Part shown: piece by piece, positions 23,101 through 31,121 of the stretch | Layout: each line of letters opens with the position of its first letter | How positions within the stretch are numbered: position 1 is the first letter of the stretch | Origin: Planctomycetota bacterium | GTDB taxonomy: Bacteria > Planctomycetota > UBA1135 > GCA-002748355 | Length of the DNA: 34,753 bases | Reading direction: 5' to 3' | Assembly: GCA_002748355.1 (NCBI GenBank) | Contig: PDSF01000035.1 | Coordinates: 78,004-112,756 of the forward strand | Translations under genes and position numbers: made by a program | Notes under the pieces: model-generated | The model's input: the letters and a program-made list of their open reading frames with translations, nothing else | What the model was told of the DNA's origin: nothing | Database searches by the model: none

Positions 23101-23432
23101 AGTTAGCCCTCTGCTTCCAGGGGCAGGGCCATCAGGATCCCCTATCGGGCTGGACCCTGATCCTGCACCCCGACGGCAAGGGGCTGCGTGCGCGCCTCGA
23201 GCGTTATGGCCGTTTGCTGTATCAATCGGCGCGCGTGGAGTGGAAGCAGCAAGAGAAGGGCACGCCATTACGAATCGAGCTACGCGAGAGCCGCTGCAGC
23301 GTCTGGCTCGGCAAGCTGCAGCTCTTCGACCAGGTGCCGATCCGCGAGATCGCGGGAAAGAGCGCCATCGGCCTAGCCACCTGGAACGAGGCCACACAGC
23401 TAAAGTGGATGCGCCTGGAGACGCGGGGCTAG
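20193..23432 (+). CDS. large secreted protein: HELVH gluzincin-like metallopeptidase plus beta-sandwich domains
   Basis: 1079 aa. N-terminal hydrophobic signal-like segment (LAFAALLALPGLVKG). Residues 35-165 look like a beta domain, and 170-390 a helical, repeat-like region. At 490-514 is LYHELVHCIDD followed by GFREGLAEFGAAF: an HExxH zinc motif (His492, Glu493, His496) with a downstream Glu ligand (Glu510 or Glu514), the gluzincin pattern. Residues about 690-860 resemble a PA14 or carbohydrate-binding-like module (WRAIGPFKDG, WLRADDEVTIFVNDKLIGQY). Residues about 880-1079 resemble a LamG/DUF1080-like sandwich ending GLATWNEATQLKWMRLE. A short DSA-rich tract (111-124) comes from a degenerate 10-bp DNA repeat. 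Likely an extracytoplasmic protease acting on a polymer-bound substrate; not a known family member to me. Its stop is 23 bases from a convergent gene. Confidence 0.8.
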   Translation: MSAQIHAKTRLAFAALLALPGLVKGQAPGARVPAELSTQVDAQELQLTGRAQLELAFTPRAKIAKPLLVRLELRSGSRRIWRQDHAPATPTTHWEPDRVVRYKIPLTLPQDSAAPDSAQQDSAAKQNLELWICFYDPRSKQQRPLSQPRSPRSGAFVKIGSWKPKGTSGSLSAEAVREQIKKAESWAKEGRQQAAWNLLTRTHRKLEDYELKAELRDGLLRVGRFAPRPIGPVESMIVEGRILEEKRRYVRHIAGRMLGQDKLHGALYLLKMIGGALEEGLGRAYIGDLNQVRRAQTRIEDVERRIKRRISPEQQAVVDAEIEKKGLTPRLLHSAKKYMQGGEYSIARRMLQALSRSPDTKLGSKSLALFHLAEKKLLAAMPTEEKREADAAWDHPAWARTKAIPSHEFIVIGPETLITSIPDMSKLRFDLAYLYLTDLFGRVPNPEGDRVTVYFKELWDFGGGVGGGKRIDIGKADPDSRKTKLDNGLLYHELVHCIDDTRPVLGGFREGLAEFGAAFVFEALGQRTPARWTYVHNLRAFQEDYLKRDLEYWRIPNYGPSAGFFLWFIENYGKKGQRRQWQLYRRFFRAYRSDAVRDGRSPSVVRALAYRLGEQFGPKVFDDLRRFRFPLRDSDRQALQAEQKEAVGEYLPEAEDFAPFPGSPVPRDVRAFELAEDRAPLGDWAARLGIITQWRAIGPFKDGHSDPGARVWPPEYEVDFSKTYDVPRNTALWKPPGPRPPIRLGPSGWLSFDWNYMENSAIYALTHLNPGQGTDARLWLRADDEVTIFVNDKLIGQYRGQQSPLLGPWRPGRGVMIADAIVFDTRLAPGRNKVLLKIRNRYGKAGVVLAVSDTAGNPIPGLVADNAAPARISHHLPDTLSGKWKRRLNLSFEKRGSARVFVVKQGGFRVRQQQLFGTTKNGAVPWRKYTVRPGFQRDAPSNFAWLHDRYTKELGDFRLTLGLLAKTRPKLALCFQGQGHQDPLSGWTLILHPDGKGLRARLERYGRLLYQSARVEWKQQEKGTPLRIELRESRCSVWLGKLQLFDQVPIREIAGKSAIGLATWNEATQLKWMRLETRG

Positions 23433-23455
23433 CAGGCGGCGGGTCAGCGAAATCC

Positions 23456-23617
23456 TCAGCCGGCGCTCCGCGGCAACAAGATGGGCTTGTGCGCCTGCGC
23501 GATCATCAGCGTAGTAATGGCGATCCCCATCATCAGGGCGAGAAGAAGGATCACCAGGATCCAGGGGCGGTCTTTGATCCACTCCATGAGACCCTGGTTT
23601 TTCTGTGGCTCAGTCAT
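23456..23617 (-). CDS. 53-aa single-pass membrane protein at the end of the cbb3 operon
   Basis: ATG 23617 overlaps the ccoG stop (ATGA), the usual coupling seen in this operon. The product has a short polar N-terminus (MTEPQKNQGLMEWIKDRP), one strong TM helix (residues 19-40, WILVILLLALMMGIAITTLM) and a short basic tail ending at Gly53. It is too short for FixH, which normally follows FixG and has a periplasmic domain. It may be a small stabilising subunit or assembly factor of the oxidase. Function unknown; reality supported by the start/stop overlap and clear TM. Confidence 0.7.
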   Translation of the reverse strand: MTEPQKNQGLMEWIKDRPWILVILLLALMMGIAITTLMIAQAHKPILLPRSAG

Positions 23618-25026
23618 TGATCTGGTCCCACGAAAGGCGCTTTGGCGACGACGGTTTTTCCACCCGCCTTCACCTCAATCTCGATCGTTAGGCCACTCTT
23701 GACCTTCGACCTAGCGATTTTTGCGACCACGATCACATTCTTGCTCTCAAGCTCCTCCATCTTGAGCTTGGGCTCGCTGAACCAGTAATTGAAGCCAAGC
23801 TTCTCGTTCTTCGGCAGCAGTTCGAAGTCGTGGGTCCCACCTAGTTTATTCACCAGGTGGACACGATAGCGGTTGAGGACCGTTTCCCCGGAGATCAGAA
23901 AAGGTGCTCCCTGGAGCCGCACGAGGCGCGCATCGAAGGGTGTCCGCTTCCCCGCTATCAAGATAAAGAGGCCGAAGAGCACCACCACCGCAGCTAGGTA
24001 GGCAAAGAGACGGGGTCGCAGAAAGCGCCGCTTCTCTTTGCCCTCGAGGAAAGCTCGCTCCGAGTCGTAGCGAATGAGGCCAGGCGCCTCACCGACCTTC
24101 GCCATGACCTCGTCACAGGCGTCGATGCAGTTAGAACAGCCGACGCACTCCATCTGGGTGCCGTTCCGAATATCGATGCCCGTCGGGCAGACCATGACGC
24201 AACGGAAGCAGTCGATACAGCTGCCCCCCCGCTCATCCTTGTAGTGCCCGCGCGGCTCGCCGCGGAAACGGTCATAACCCACCTGCACCGTGTCCGGGTC
24301 ATAAAGCGCCGACTGGAGACGGCCGTAGGGGCAGAGAATCAGGCAGAGCTGCTCGCGGAAGAAGGCGAAGTCGCCATAGATCAGCCCTGTAAAGATCAGG
24401 ATAAAAACAAACGCCGTCAGGTTCTCAGAAGGCGGGCTCTGAATCACCTGAATCAGTTCGCGAACCGGGATAAAGAAGCTCAAGAACACATGGCTAATAA
24501 GCAGCGCCAGCACAAGGTAGATGCCGTGCTTACTCACACGTTTGAAGATCTTTTCCTTGGTCCAGCGGCTCTTCGCCAGCTTCTGCCTTTTCCCGGCGCC
24601 ACCTTCAATCCAGCGCTCCACGCGTCGGAAAATCCCCTCCAAGAACACCGTGTGCGGACAGGCAAAGCCACACCAAATGCGCCCGAACACCGCACTGACG
24701 ATGTATAGGGTGATGCCGGTTCCGGCTAGGAAGAAGAAGAAGAGATTGAAGTCAGCAGCGTTAAAAACCCGGCCAAAGAGGTAGAAGTGCCGGTTCGGCA
24801 AGTTGATCAAGATTGCCGGGTGATCGCCAATCTGGATCCAAGGGAGAAGGACATAGATCGCAATTAGCAGCGTCCAGATCAGCTTCTTGCGTCGCTGCCA
24901 GCGCCCCTTGACATCGGCAGGGTGGATGACGTTGTGTGACCCGTCGGGATTGACCGAGTAGAGAGAGTCGAGGTCAGGCCTCCTCTTCTTACCCTTTTTT
25001 TGCTTAGGGCTTTGCGTCGTCGTCAT
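23614..25026 (-). CDS. ccoG: cbb3 oxidase assembly protein CcoG (FixG/RdxA)
   Basis: Membrane polyferredoxin implicated in copper handling during cbb3 oxidase maturation. 470 aa from ATG 25026, chosen over a longer frame because of the GGGGGAG ribosome-binding site and normal N-terminus. Features: TM helices near 49-66, 92-113, 168-186 and 206-222; WCGFACPH (Cys119, Cys123); CLILCPYGR (Cys228, Cys232); two 4Fe-4S motifs, Cys270/273/276/280-Pro and Cys294/297/300/304; a final TM near 325-345; and a C-terminal Ig-like periplasmic domain (FixG_C). Separated from ccoP by 174 bases containing a hairpin. Confidence 0.96.
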   Translation of the reverse strand: MTTTQSPKQKKGKKRRPDLDSLYSVNPDGSHNVIHPADVKGRWQRRKKLIWTLLIAIYVLLPWIQIGDHPAILINLPNRHFYLFGRVFNAADFNLFFFFLAGTGITLYIVSAVFGRIWCGFACPHTVFLEGIFRRVERWIEGGAGKRQKLAKSRWTKEKIFKRVSKHGIYLVLALLISHVFLSFFIPVRELIQVIQSPPSENLTAFVFILIFTGLIYGDFAFFREQLCLILCPYGRLQSALYDPDTVQVGYDRFRGEPRGHYKDERGGSCIDCFRCVMVCPTGIDIRNGTQMECVGCSNCIDACDEVMAKVGEAPGLIRYDSERAFLEGKEKRRFLRPRLFAYLAAVVVLFGLFILIAGKRTPFDARLVRLQGAPFLISGETVLNRYRVHLVNKLGGTHDFELLPKNEKLGFNYWFSEPKLKMEELESKNVIVVAKIARSKVKSGLTIEIEVKAGGKTVVAKAPFVGPDQ

Positions 25027-25112
25027 CTGAACTCCCCCACGACTCCTACGAGCCAAGCTGCTGCCCCTGCAGGCGAGCGTACCCGTAGCCCGCCTATGCT
25101 CTGGTTCCGTCA

Positions 25113-25149
25113 GGACGAGAGCTGGCAAAGAACAGTTTCCCTCTCGTCC
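25113..25149 (-). other. inverted repeat between ccoP and ccoG
   Basis: Perfect 9-bp stem GGACGAGAG (25113-25121) and CTCTCGTCC (25141-25149) with a 19-base loop, in the only long gap (174 bases) inside the oxidase structural-assembly run. It could attenuate or stabilise the transcript so that ccoG is made at a lower level than the structural genes. Functional role inferred. Confidence 0.4.
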
Positions 25150-25200
25150 CTTCTTCGTATCGGGGCAAAGTCGCCTGCGACCTGAGGCCAGGGCCGAGCG

Positions 25201-25794
25201 CTACTTGCCCTCTTTCTCCCACTCGGCCGCGCTCTTACCTTCCGGCGGCCGCCCCTTGACGTTGGTGTTCTTGACCTCGGGCGAGAGCAGGTAGGCCACC
25301 ACCTTCTCGATGCGGTCACGACCAAGTTTGGTTTTGTGTGGCGGCATACTGGTGCCGGAAACGCCGTCGTGGATCACTTGGTAGATCTGCATCGCACGCG
25401 GACCGTGCTTCCAGGCATCATCGGTCAGGTTGACGCCGAGCCCGGGAACGCCCTCGAGCTTGGCACCGTGGCAGGGGAGGCAGCCCCCCTGACCCGCGAA
25501 GATCTTTTTGCCCAGCTTGACGGCCTCGGGGTCCTTAACCAGAACCAGAAGGCTCTCTTCGGTCAACGGATTTTGGCTAGCCTCCAGCACCTTAATCCGC
25601 TCATTTTGCTCGACTACCTGCGCCTCGTAGCTCTCCCGCAAGTTCGGGCCATTGAATACCTCGTAGTAGCCCCAGTAGGCCACCGCGAAGATGCAGGCCC
25701 CATAGAAGGTCCAAAGCCACCAGTTGGGCAAGGGATTGTCGTATTCCTCAATCCCGTCGAACTCATGCCCACGAATCTCGTCGCGACCACTCAT
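25201..25794 (-). CDS. ccoP: cbb3 oxidase subunit CcoP, monohaem form
   Basis: Membrane-anchored cytochrome c subunit. The N-terminus has the CcoP signature EFDGIEEYDNPLPNWWLWTF (11-30) leading into a TM helix. Only one haem-binding motif is present, CLPCH (Cys105, Cys108, His109), with distal Met150 in GTSMPPH; canonical CcoP has two haem c domains and about 290-310 aa, this one has 197. Residues 55-85 form a polar, probably coiled spacer in place of much of the missing domain. ATG overlaps the ccoQ stop (ATGA). One haem shorter than the classical wire, it may receive electrons directly from a small cytochrome c. Confidence 0.94.
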   Translation of the reverse strand: MSGRDEIRGHEFDGIEEYDNPLPNWWLWTFYGACIFAVAYWGYYEVFNGPNLRESYEAQVVEQNERIKVLEASQNPLTEESLLVLVKDPEAVKLGKKIFAGQGGCLPCHGAKLEGVPGLGVNLTDDAWKHGPRAMQIYQVIHDGVSGTSMPPHKTKLGRDRIEKVVAYLLSPEVKNTNVKGRPPEGKSAAEWEKEGK

Positions 25795-26000
25795 CGCTCT
25801 TCCTCCTGCTTTGTCCCCGGAGCCTCGATGTTTCCCTCATCATCTTCGAGGGGCAGCCTGGCCATGCGCTCATTCAGCGCACGACGGCGCGGCGTGAACG
25901 CAAACCACAAGCCCCCGCAAAACAGGAGGAGGAAGAAGAAAGTCATCACCGTGGGTGGGACATTGATGTCCACGTAGCGAAGTATCCATTCACGAATCAT
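25791..26000 (-). CDS. ccoQ: CcoQ-like small membrane protein of the cbb3 oxidase
   Basis: 69 aa from ATG 26000, preceded by a GAGGAGG ribosome-binding site; a longer upstream frame is rejected as it runs into the ccoN-O gene. One TM helix (VPPTVMTFFFLLLFCGGLWFA) followed by a basic stop-transfer segment (FTPRRRALNERMARLPLEDD), the usual CcoQ/FixQ layout. It sits between the catalytic subunit and CcoP, the normal gene position. CcoQ stabilises the oxidase in other bacteria. Confidence 0.88.
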   Translation of the reverse strand: MIREWILRYVDINVPPTVMTFFFLLLFCGGLWFAFTPRRRALNERMARLPLEDDEGNIEAPGTKQEEER

Positions 26001-26013
26001 CGCAACAGCCTCC

Positions 26014-28380
26014 TCACTTCGATTCCGACTTGGTGTCCGGGAGCGGAGCCTGGTCACCGAGTTTTTGGAGATAAGCGATGAGAGCGACGATCTCGTGATC
26101 GGTGCTCAAAGGATGACCTTCGACGCCCGTAAGCTCACTGCTTGCGAGACGATCAATGATGCCCTGGGCCTGCCGCTCATAATCAGCCCGGTAGTTCTCG
26201 ATCTGCTCGTCACTGTACGGCACCCCCAGGAAGAGCATCGCCTTGAGCTTCTCGACCGTGAAGTCGACATCGACCTTCTGGGTGTAGAGCCAGGGATAGG
26301 CTGGCATGTTCGAGCCTTCGATCATCCGCGGGTTCAGCATGTGCTTGTAGTGCCAAGCATCATCGTACTTTCCACCCACGTGACCGAGGTCGGGACCGGT
26401 CCGCTTGCTACCCCAGAGGAAGGGGTGGTCATAACGCGATTCCTCAAGCCGACTGGGTCCTCGGACAAGCTTGTGGTCGTAGCGCCGCGTCTCGCTGAGG
26501 AAGTAGCGCACCTGCTGCGAGTGGCAGCTGACACAGCTTTCGCGGATGTAGATGTCGCGTCCTTCTAGCTCCAGCGCGGTATAGGGCGCCTTCCCCGAGG
26601 CCGCGCCCTTGACCGAATCCTGGACAATGATCCCCGGCAACAACTCAACGACACCGCCAGCAGCGACCGCCACGAAGGTCAGCACCGTGAAGGCCAAAGG
26701 CCGGCCTTCCAGGGCAGCATGCCAGCCCTCCTTACCGCTACGCATGCCGCGGCTCAGCGCATCGACCCAGAACACCACCAGGACGAGGATGGTGAAGCCG
26801 ATCACCGCCAGCGGCAGCTTGTCGAAGCCAAGCATCAGGGCGGCCAACATGCCGACCGCGGAGACGAGAATCGGCATACTGAAAATCAATCGCCAAGAGC
26901 TGCCAGCGTCTGCGGGCAGACGCCAGGTCTTGACCTCGACTTCGGTATGGACCGCCTTCCCCATCGCTGCCGTACGCAGCAGGTTGACGATCATCAAAAC
27001 CCAACCGGCCAGATACAGGAAACCACCCAAGGAGCGGATCATGTACAGGGGCTGGATCTTCTCGACAATCTCGCCCCAGTCGCCGTAGGTCAAAGAGCCG
27101 TCCGGCTCGAGCGCGCCCCACATGAGGCCGTGGGTAATACCCGCAACCCACATCGACACCACGTAGAGCAGGATACCTAGGGTCCCGATCCAGAAATGCA
27201 TATCGGCCAGGCCCAAGGACCAAAGCCGGTATTTGCCGTTCTCGTCCTTGACGCCAAAGAGCCGCGGCATCAGCCAGTAGAACATGCCCGCGGCCATGAA
27301 GCCGTTCCAACCGAGGGTGCCGCCGTGGACGTGAGCGATAATCCAGTCGGTGTAGTGGCCCAGGGCGTTGACGCTCTTAATCGAGAGCAGGGGGCCCTCG
27401 AAGGTCGACATACCGTAGAAGGTCACGGCGACGACGTAGAACTTCAGGACGGGGTCACTGCGGACCTTGTTCCAAGCACCACGCAAGGTCAGCAGGCCAT
27501 TGAGCATTCCGCCCCAGGACGGGGCCCAGAGCATCAGGCTGAAGACCATGCCGAGCGACTGCACCCAATCCGGGAGAGAGGTGTAGAGAAGGTGGTGCGG
27601 GCCGGCCCAGATGTAAATAAAGACCAAGGCCCAGAAGTGCACGATCGATAGCCGGTAGCTGTACACCGGCCGCTCCGCTGCCTTCGGCAGGAAGTAGTAC
27701 ATGATCCCGAGGATCGGTGTGGTCAGGAAGAAGGCCACTGCATTGTGCCCATACCACCACTGGACCAACCCGTCCTGCGCCCCGCCGAAGAGGCTGTAGC
27801 TCTTGGTGCCCGAAACTGGCAACGACAGGTTATTGACGATGTAGAGGATCGCGATGGCCGCAATCGTTGCGATATAAAACCACAGCGCGACGTAGAGGTT
27901 CTTCTCGTTCCGGATCGCCAAGGTCCAGAAGTAGTTGATCGCGAAGACCACCCAGATCAGCGTGACCAGGATGTCGATCCACCACTCGAGCTCAGCGTAT
28001 TCTTTGGACTGCGTCAGGCCGAGCGGCAGGGTAATCGCTGCACAGAGGATAATGAGCTGCCAGCCCCAAAAGTTAAGCTGGGAAAGCAGGTCGCTCGCCA
28101 TCCGGACCTTACACAGTCGCTGCGTCGAATAATAAACGCCGGCGAAGATCATATTGCCCACAAGGGCGAAGATCGCGGCGTTGGTGTGCAGCGGCCTGAT
28201 CCGGCCGAAGCTCAGCCACTGGGTCTCAAAGTTGAGAGCCGGAAAGCTCAGTTGGAGCGCCGCGATCAAACCGACCAGCATGCCGATGAAGCCCCAGGCC
28301 ACACTGGCGATGATGAAGAGGCGGACGATGCCGTCGTCGTAGGTGATCTTGCGGGTTTCTACCGCAGCATCGGTATTCAT
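26014..28380 (-). CDS. ccoNO: cbb3 cytochrome c oxidase CcoN-CcoO fusion (788 aa)
   Basis: Catalytic haem-copper oxidase subunit fused to the monohaem cytochrome c subunit. CcoN part (about 1-490): low-spin haem ligand His65 (RPLHTNAA), Cu-B ligands His212 (WWYGHNAV) and His262/His263 (AGPHHLLYT), the active-site Tyr256 six residues before His262 as in cbb3 enzymes, and haem ligands His350 and His352 (IIAHVHGG). A linker with two hydrophobic helices (500-540) leads to the CcoO part: TM 562-585, LELEGRDIYIRESCVSCHSQ with Cys616, Cys619, His620, DHPFLWGSKRTGPDL and distal Met692 (SNMPAYPW). No sign of a lost stop codon; the frame is continuous. Fusions of this kind are known in Bacteroidota and other phyla. 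Reduces O2 to water at low oxygen and pumps protons. Confidence 0.97.
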   Translation of the reverse strand: MNTDAAVETRKITYDDGIVRLFIIASVAWGFIGMLVGLIAALQLSFPALNFETQWLSFGRIRPLHTNAAIFALVGNMIFAGVYYSTQRLCKVRMASDLLSQLNFWGWQLIILCAAITLPLGLTQSKEYAELEWWIDILVTLIWVVFAINYFWTLAIRNEKNLYVALWFYIATIAAIAILYIVNNLSLPVSGTKSYSLFGGAQDGLVQWWYGHNAVAFFLTTPILGIMYYFLPKAAERPVYSYRLSIVHFWALVFIYIWAGPHHLLYTSLPDWVQSLGMVFSLMLWAPSWGGMLNGLLTLRGAWNKVRSDPVLKFYVVAVTFYGMSTFEGPLLSIKSVNALGHYTDWIIAHVHGGTLGWNGFMAAGMFYWLMPRLFGVKDENGKYRLWSLGLADMHFWIGTLGILLYVVSMWVAGITHGLMWGALEPDGSLTYGDWGEIVEKIQPLYMIRSLGGFLYLAGWVLMIVNLLRTAAMGKAVHTEVEVKTWRLPADAGSSWRLIFSMPILVSAVGMLAALMLGFDKLPLAVIGFTILVLVVFWVDALSRGMRSGKEGWHAALEGRPLAFTVLTFVAVAAGGVVELLPGIIVQDSVKGAASGKAPYTALELEGRDIYIRESCVSCHSQQVRYFLSETRRYDHKLVRGPSRLEESRYDHPFLWGSKRTGPDLGHVGGKYDDAWHYKHMLNPRMIEGSNMPAYPWLYTQKVDVDFTVEKLKAMLFLGVPYSDEQIENYRADYERQAQGIIDRLASSELTGVEGHPLSTDHEIVALIAYLQKLGDQAPLPDTKSESK

Positions 28381-28520
28381 GCGCGCGAGTCCGTGGCGAG
28401 GAGAAGCAAGTAGCGTGAATGACCCCTGTGACCGCGCGTCCGAGAGCGCTCAGTTGCTGGGGTCCAGCGGGATTTTGAGAGCGGCCGATGATCGCCGCTG
28501 AAGCGAGCCATCGCACCCGA

Positions 28521-28718
28521 CTAGCCCTGCGGCTTTTTGTCGTGCGACCCATTGTCGCAGCCCCCCTGAGGCAGCTGCTCGGAGTCGTCCTCCAAAGGCA
28601 TCAGAGACAGTCGATCTGCGTGCTCATGATCACCTTGCTTCATCGAGTAGAGGAAGAACAAGAGCGAGAAAGCAACAAGGAGCAAACTCAGCAGAACTAG
28701 TAAGGAGAGTACATCCAT
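28521..28718 (-). CDS. ccoS: cbb3 oxidase maturation protein CcoS
   Basis: 65 aa, one N-terminal TM helix (MDVLSLLVLLSLLLVAFSLL) then a polar tail with the family-type LPLEDD-like acidic patch (LMPLEDDSEQ). Size, topology and location directly after ccoI identify it as CcoS/FixS, required for cofactor insertion into cbb3 oxidase. Starts 18 bases after the ccoI stop. The tail is longer than in most CcoS and ends in a His/Cys/Lys-containing segment (GGCDNGSHDKKPQG). Confidence 0.87.
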   Translation of the reverse strand: MDVLSLLVLLSLLLVAFSLLFFLYSMKQGDHEHADRLSLMPLEDDSEQLPQGGCDNGSHDKKPQG

Positions 28719-28736
28719 CGCCCTAGGTTCCCCAGC

Positions 28737-31121
28737 TCAAGTGCGTATACGAGCATCCCTGGGCCGCATGAGCAGAGCGCTCAGGCTGATCAGGACCAGG
28801 GAACTCATCGGCATGAGTACCGCGCACAGTAAGGGCGTCATCTGCGCGAAAAAACAGAGGGTAAGGGCAACGAGGTTGTAGAGCCCGGCCAAGAACAAGT
28901 TGCTACGCACGACCCGCCGCAGGGCCCAAGCCACGCTCCGCACCTGGCGCACGGCTGAGGAGCCCGCCCCCACATAGAAGAAATCGGACTGCGAAGGCAG
29001 CACTGGCCGGTCGAGGGCCGGGGTCGCCTTCGACCCGGCGACGCGGAAGGCCGGGGCATCGTTGAGCCCGTCCCCCACCATGAGCCCCAGCTCCGGCTCG
29101 CGTGCCAAGAGATACTCCGCCTTCTCCTCGGGGCTCAGCTCGGCCCGCACCCGATCGGCCGGCAAACCCAGCCGAGCCGCGGCCGCGGCGACCTTCGCCT
29201 GCCGGTCCCCCGAGAGCAGGTGCACCTCGATGCCGCTGCTTTGCAGCTCCTCAAACTCCTCGGCGAAGCCCGGCCGGAAGTCCTCCTGCACCTGGAAGCA
29301 AGCCAGCTGCACGCCGTTCTCCGAGAAGTAGGTCCCCGGCGCCTCCTCCTCGCCGCCCAGGGCAAAGCGCCCTCGCCCCAGCCGCCAGCAGTCCTCGCCG
29401 AGCCGCGCCTGCAGCCCTTCGCCGACGTATTCCTCCACATGCAGCTGGCGCAGGAAGGGCAGGCCCGCAAGCTGCGGCAGCTCAGCGATCGCCTCGCTCA
29501 CCGGATGGGCACTCGACTGCACCATGCTCAGCAGCACCTGGCGCTGCCGCTCCTCGAGAGCATCCTCGCTGCTAGCCCGCAGCCCTCCCCAGGTCAGGGT
29601 CCCGGTCTTATCAAAGAAGACCCGCTTCCAGCCCAGGGCCTTCTCCAGCAGCGAGGCGTCCCGCACGAAGATGCCGCGGCGCCGCAGCGAGGCGAGGGCC
29701 AGGTCAAAGGCCAGGGGAATGGCGATGCCCAAGGCACAGGGACAGGTCACGATCAATATCGACACGACGACATCGACCACCTGGCTCGGATCGAGCCAGG
29801 CCCAGAGCAGCCCCCCCAGCGCCGCCATCACCAGGACCAGCTGCACGTAGACACGGTTGAGCCGCGCCCAAAAGCCCGAGATCAGCGCGGAGCCGTCGCC
29901 CCCCTCCTCGCCGCGCAGCAACTCGATCAGCCCCGACTCCTTCGCCGTCTCCAAGGCATCGACCCGCACCGGCGCATTCCCGGCGAGAAAGGCCCCGGCC
30001 GGCACGATGTCGCCCGGCTGCAGCATCCGGAGTTCGGACTCGCCGCTGATCCACTCCAGCGAGAAGGGCCGCGCCTCGTGGATGAGCAGGGCCTTGGCCG
30101 AGACCAGTTCCCCCGGCGCCAGCCAAAGCGCATCCCCGGCCTCGATCTCCTCGATGCGCACCCGCTCCAGCTCCTCGCCGCGAAAGCGCCGAACGCGCAG
30201 GTGCTCCGTGCCGTCGTTGGCCAGGAGCAGGTCGCGGTTGCGGGCAATGGCCCGCTCTTGGAGGAACCTCCCCAGCAGCATCAGCGTGACAAAGATCGTC
30301 ACCGTGTCGAAGTAGCTGTGACTCCCCTTGGTGAAGAAGAAATACGCCGAGCCCAGATAGGCCAAGAGGATGCCGATGGCGATCGGCAGGTCGAGGTGGA
30401 GAACGTGCTGCTTGAGTCCGGCCCAGGCGGCCATGAAGAAGACCGGCCCACCGATCAGCACCGCGAGGCTGCAGAGGCCGAAGGCCAAGAGGCGGAAGAG
30501 CTGCTCTATCTCCGGTTCATCCGCCCCCAGTCCAAAGTAGAAGGACATGGCGAAGATCATCGCGTTCATCGACAGCGAGGCGCAGATGCCGAGGCGAATC
30601 AGCAGGCCGCGCGAGCGCGAACGCCGCTCGCCCGAGGCCGGCGCCCAGCGATAGCCCAGGGCCTCGACCTCGCGCAGGTACTCCCGCAGGTCCAGCTCCC
30701 GCGGGTCGTAGCTGAGCACGGCGCGCCCGAGCGAGGGATTGAGTTCCATCTTCAGGGTGCCCGGCCGCCGCCGCCACAGCTCCTGCAGGACCCAGACGCA
30801 GGCCGCACAGTGGATGCCCTGAACATCCAGGACCAGGCGCAGCGGCCCTGAGTCGCCGCCAGCCTTCTCTTCCAGCTCAGGAAGCCAGTCAAAGCTGCCG
30901 GGCCTTGGCGCAGCGCCGATCGGCCGCCCCTCGGCCCCGCCAAGCTCGTAGAAGCGCTCCAGCCCATCGCCCTTGAGCAGCAGCCAGACCTGCTCGCAGC
31001 CGGGGCAGCAGAACTCGGGATGGCGAACCCCCGGCGGCACCGGCAGCTCGCAGTGTTTGCAGAGCTGCCGCTCGCCGGCAGGGGCCGGGGACGGCTCCGT
31101 AGACCCTGACACGGTGCTCAA
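28737..31121 (-). CDS. ccoI: copper-transporting P1B-type ATPase CcoI (FixI)
   Basis: Inner-membrane Cu(I) exporter that supplies copper to cbb3 oxidase. 794 aa. N-terminus: Cys-rich zinc-finger-like segment (CKHC at 21-24, CCPGC at 38-42) as in CcoI/FixI, then an HMA domain with GIHCAAC (Cys105, Cys108). Core: TPC-type motif VTCPCALG (Cys460, Cys462), FFDKTGTLT with phospho-acceptor Asp504, SSAHPVSEAI (HP motif) and MVGDGLNDAPAF. Start taken as TTG 31121, overlapping the preceding stop (TTGA); a GTG three codons in (31112) is an alternative. Confidence 0.95.
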   Translation of the reverse strand: MSTVSGSTEPSPAPAGERQLCKHCELPVPPGVRHPEFCCPGCEQVWLLLKGDGLERFYELGGAEGRPIGAAPRPGSFDWLPELEEKAGGDSGPLRLVLDVQGIHCAACVWVLQELWRRRPGTLKMELNPSLGRAVLSYDPRELDLREYLREVEALGYRWAPASGERRSRSRGLLIRLGICASLSMNAMIFAMSFYFGLGADEPEIEQLFRLLAFGLCSLAVLIGGPVFFMAAWAGLKQHVLHLDLPIAIGILLAYLGSAYFFFTKGSHSYFDTVTIFVTLMLLGRFLQERAIARNRDLLLANDGTEHLRVRRFRGEELERVRIEEIEAGDALWLAPGELVSAKALLIHEARPFSLEWISGESELRMLQPGDIVPAGAFLAGNAPVRVDALETAKESGLIELLRGEEGGDGSALISGFWARLNRVYVQLVLVMAALGGLLWAWLDPSQVVDVVVSILIVTCPCALGIAIPLAFDLALASLRRRGIFVRDASLLEKALGWKRVFFDKTGTLTWGGLRASSEDALEERQRQVLLSMVQSSAHPVSEAIAELPQLAGLPFLRQLHVEEYVGEGLQARLGEDCWRLGRGRFALGGEEEAPGTYFSENGVQLACFQVQEDFRPGFAEEFEELQSSGIEVHLLSGDRQAKVAAAAARLGLPADRVRAELSPEEKAEYLLAREPELGLMVGDGLNDAPAFRVAGSKATPALDRPVLPSQSDFFYVGAGSSAVRQVRSVAWALRRVVRSNLFLAGLYNLVALTLCFFAQMTPLLCAVLMPMSSLVLISLSALLMRPRDARIRT

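Noticed and set aside
25027..25128. 34-codon N-terminal extension of ccoG
   Set aside because: ATG 25026 has a good ribosome-binding site and gives the normal CcoG N-terminus.
28381..28520. FNR-type site (TTGATnnnnATCAA) upstream of the oxidase structural genes
   Set aside because: I looked for it because cbb3 operons are often FNR-controlled, but saw no acceptable match in this gap.
29220..30851. 543-codon open frame opposite ccoI
   Set aside because: Low-complexity Gln/Arg/Pro/His-rich shadow of the ATPase gene, which has every catalytic motif on the other strand.
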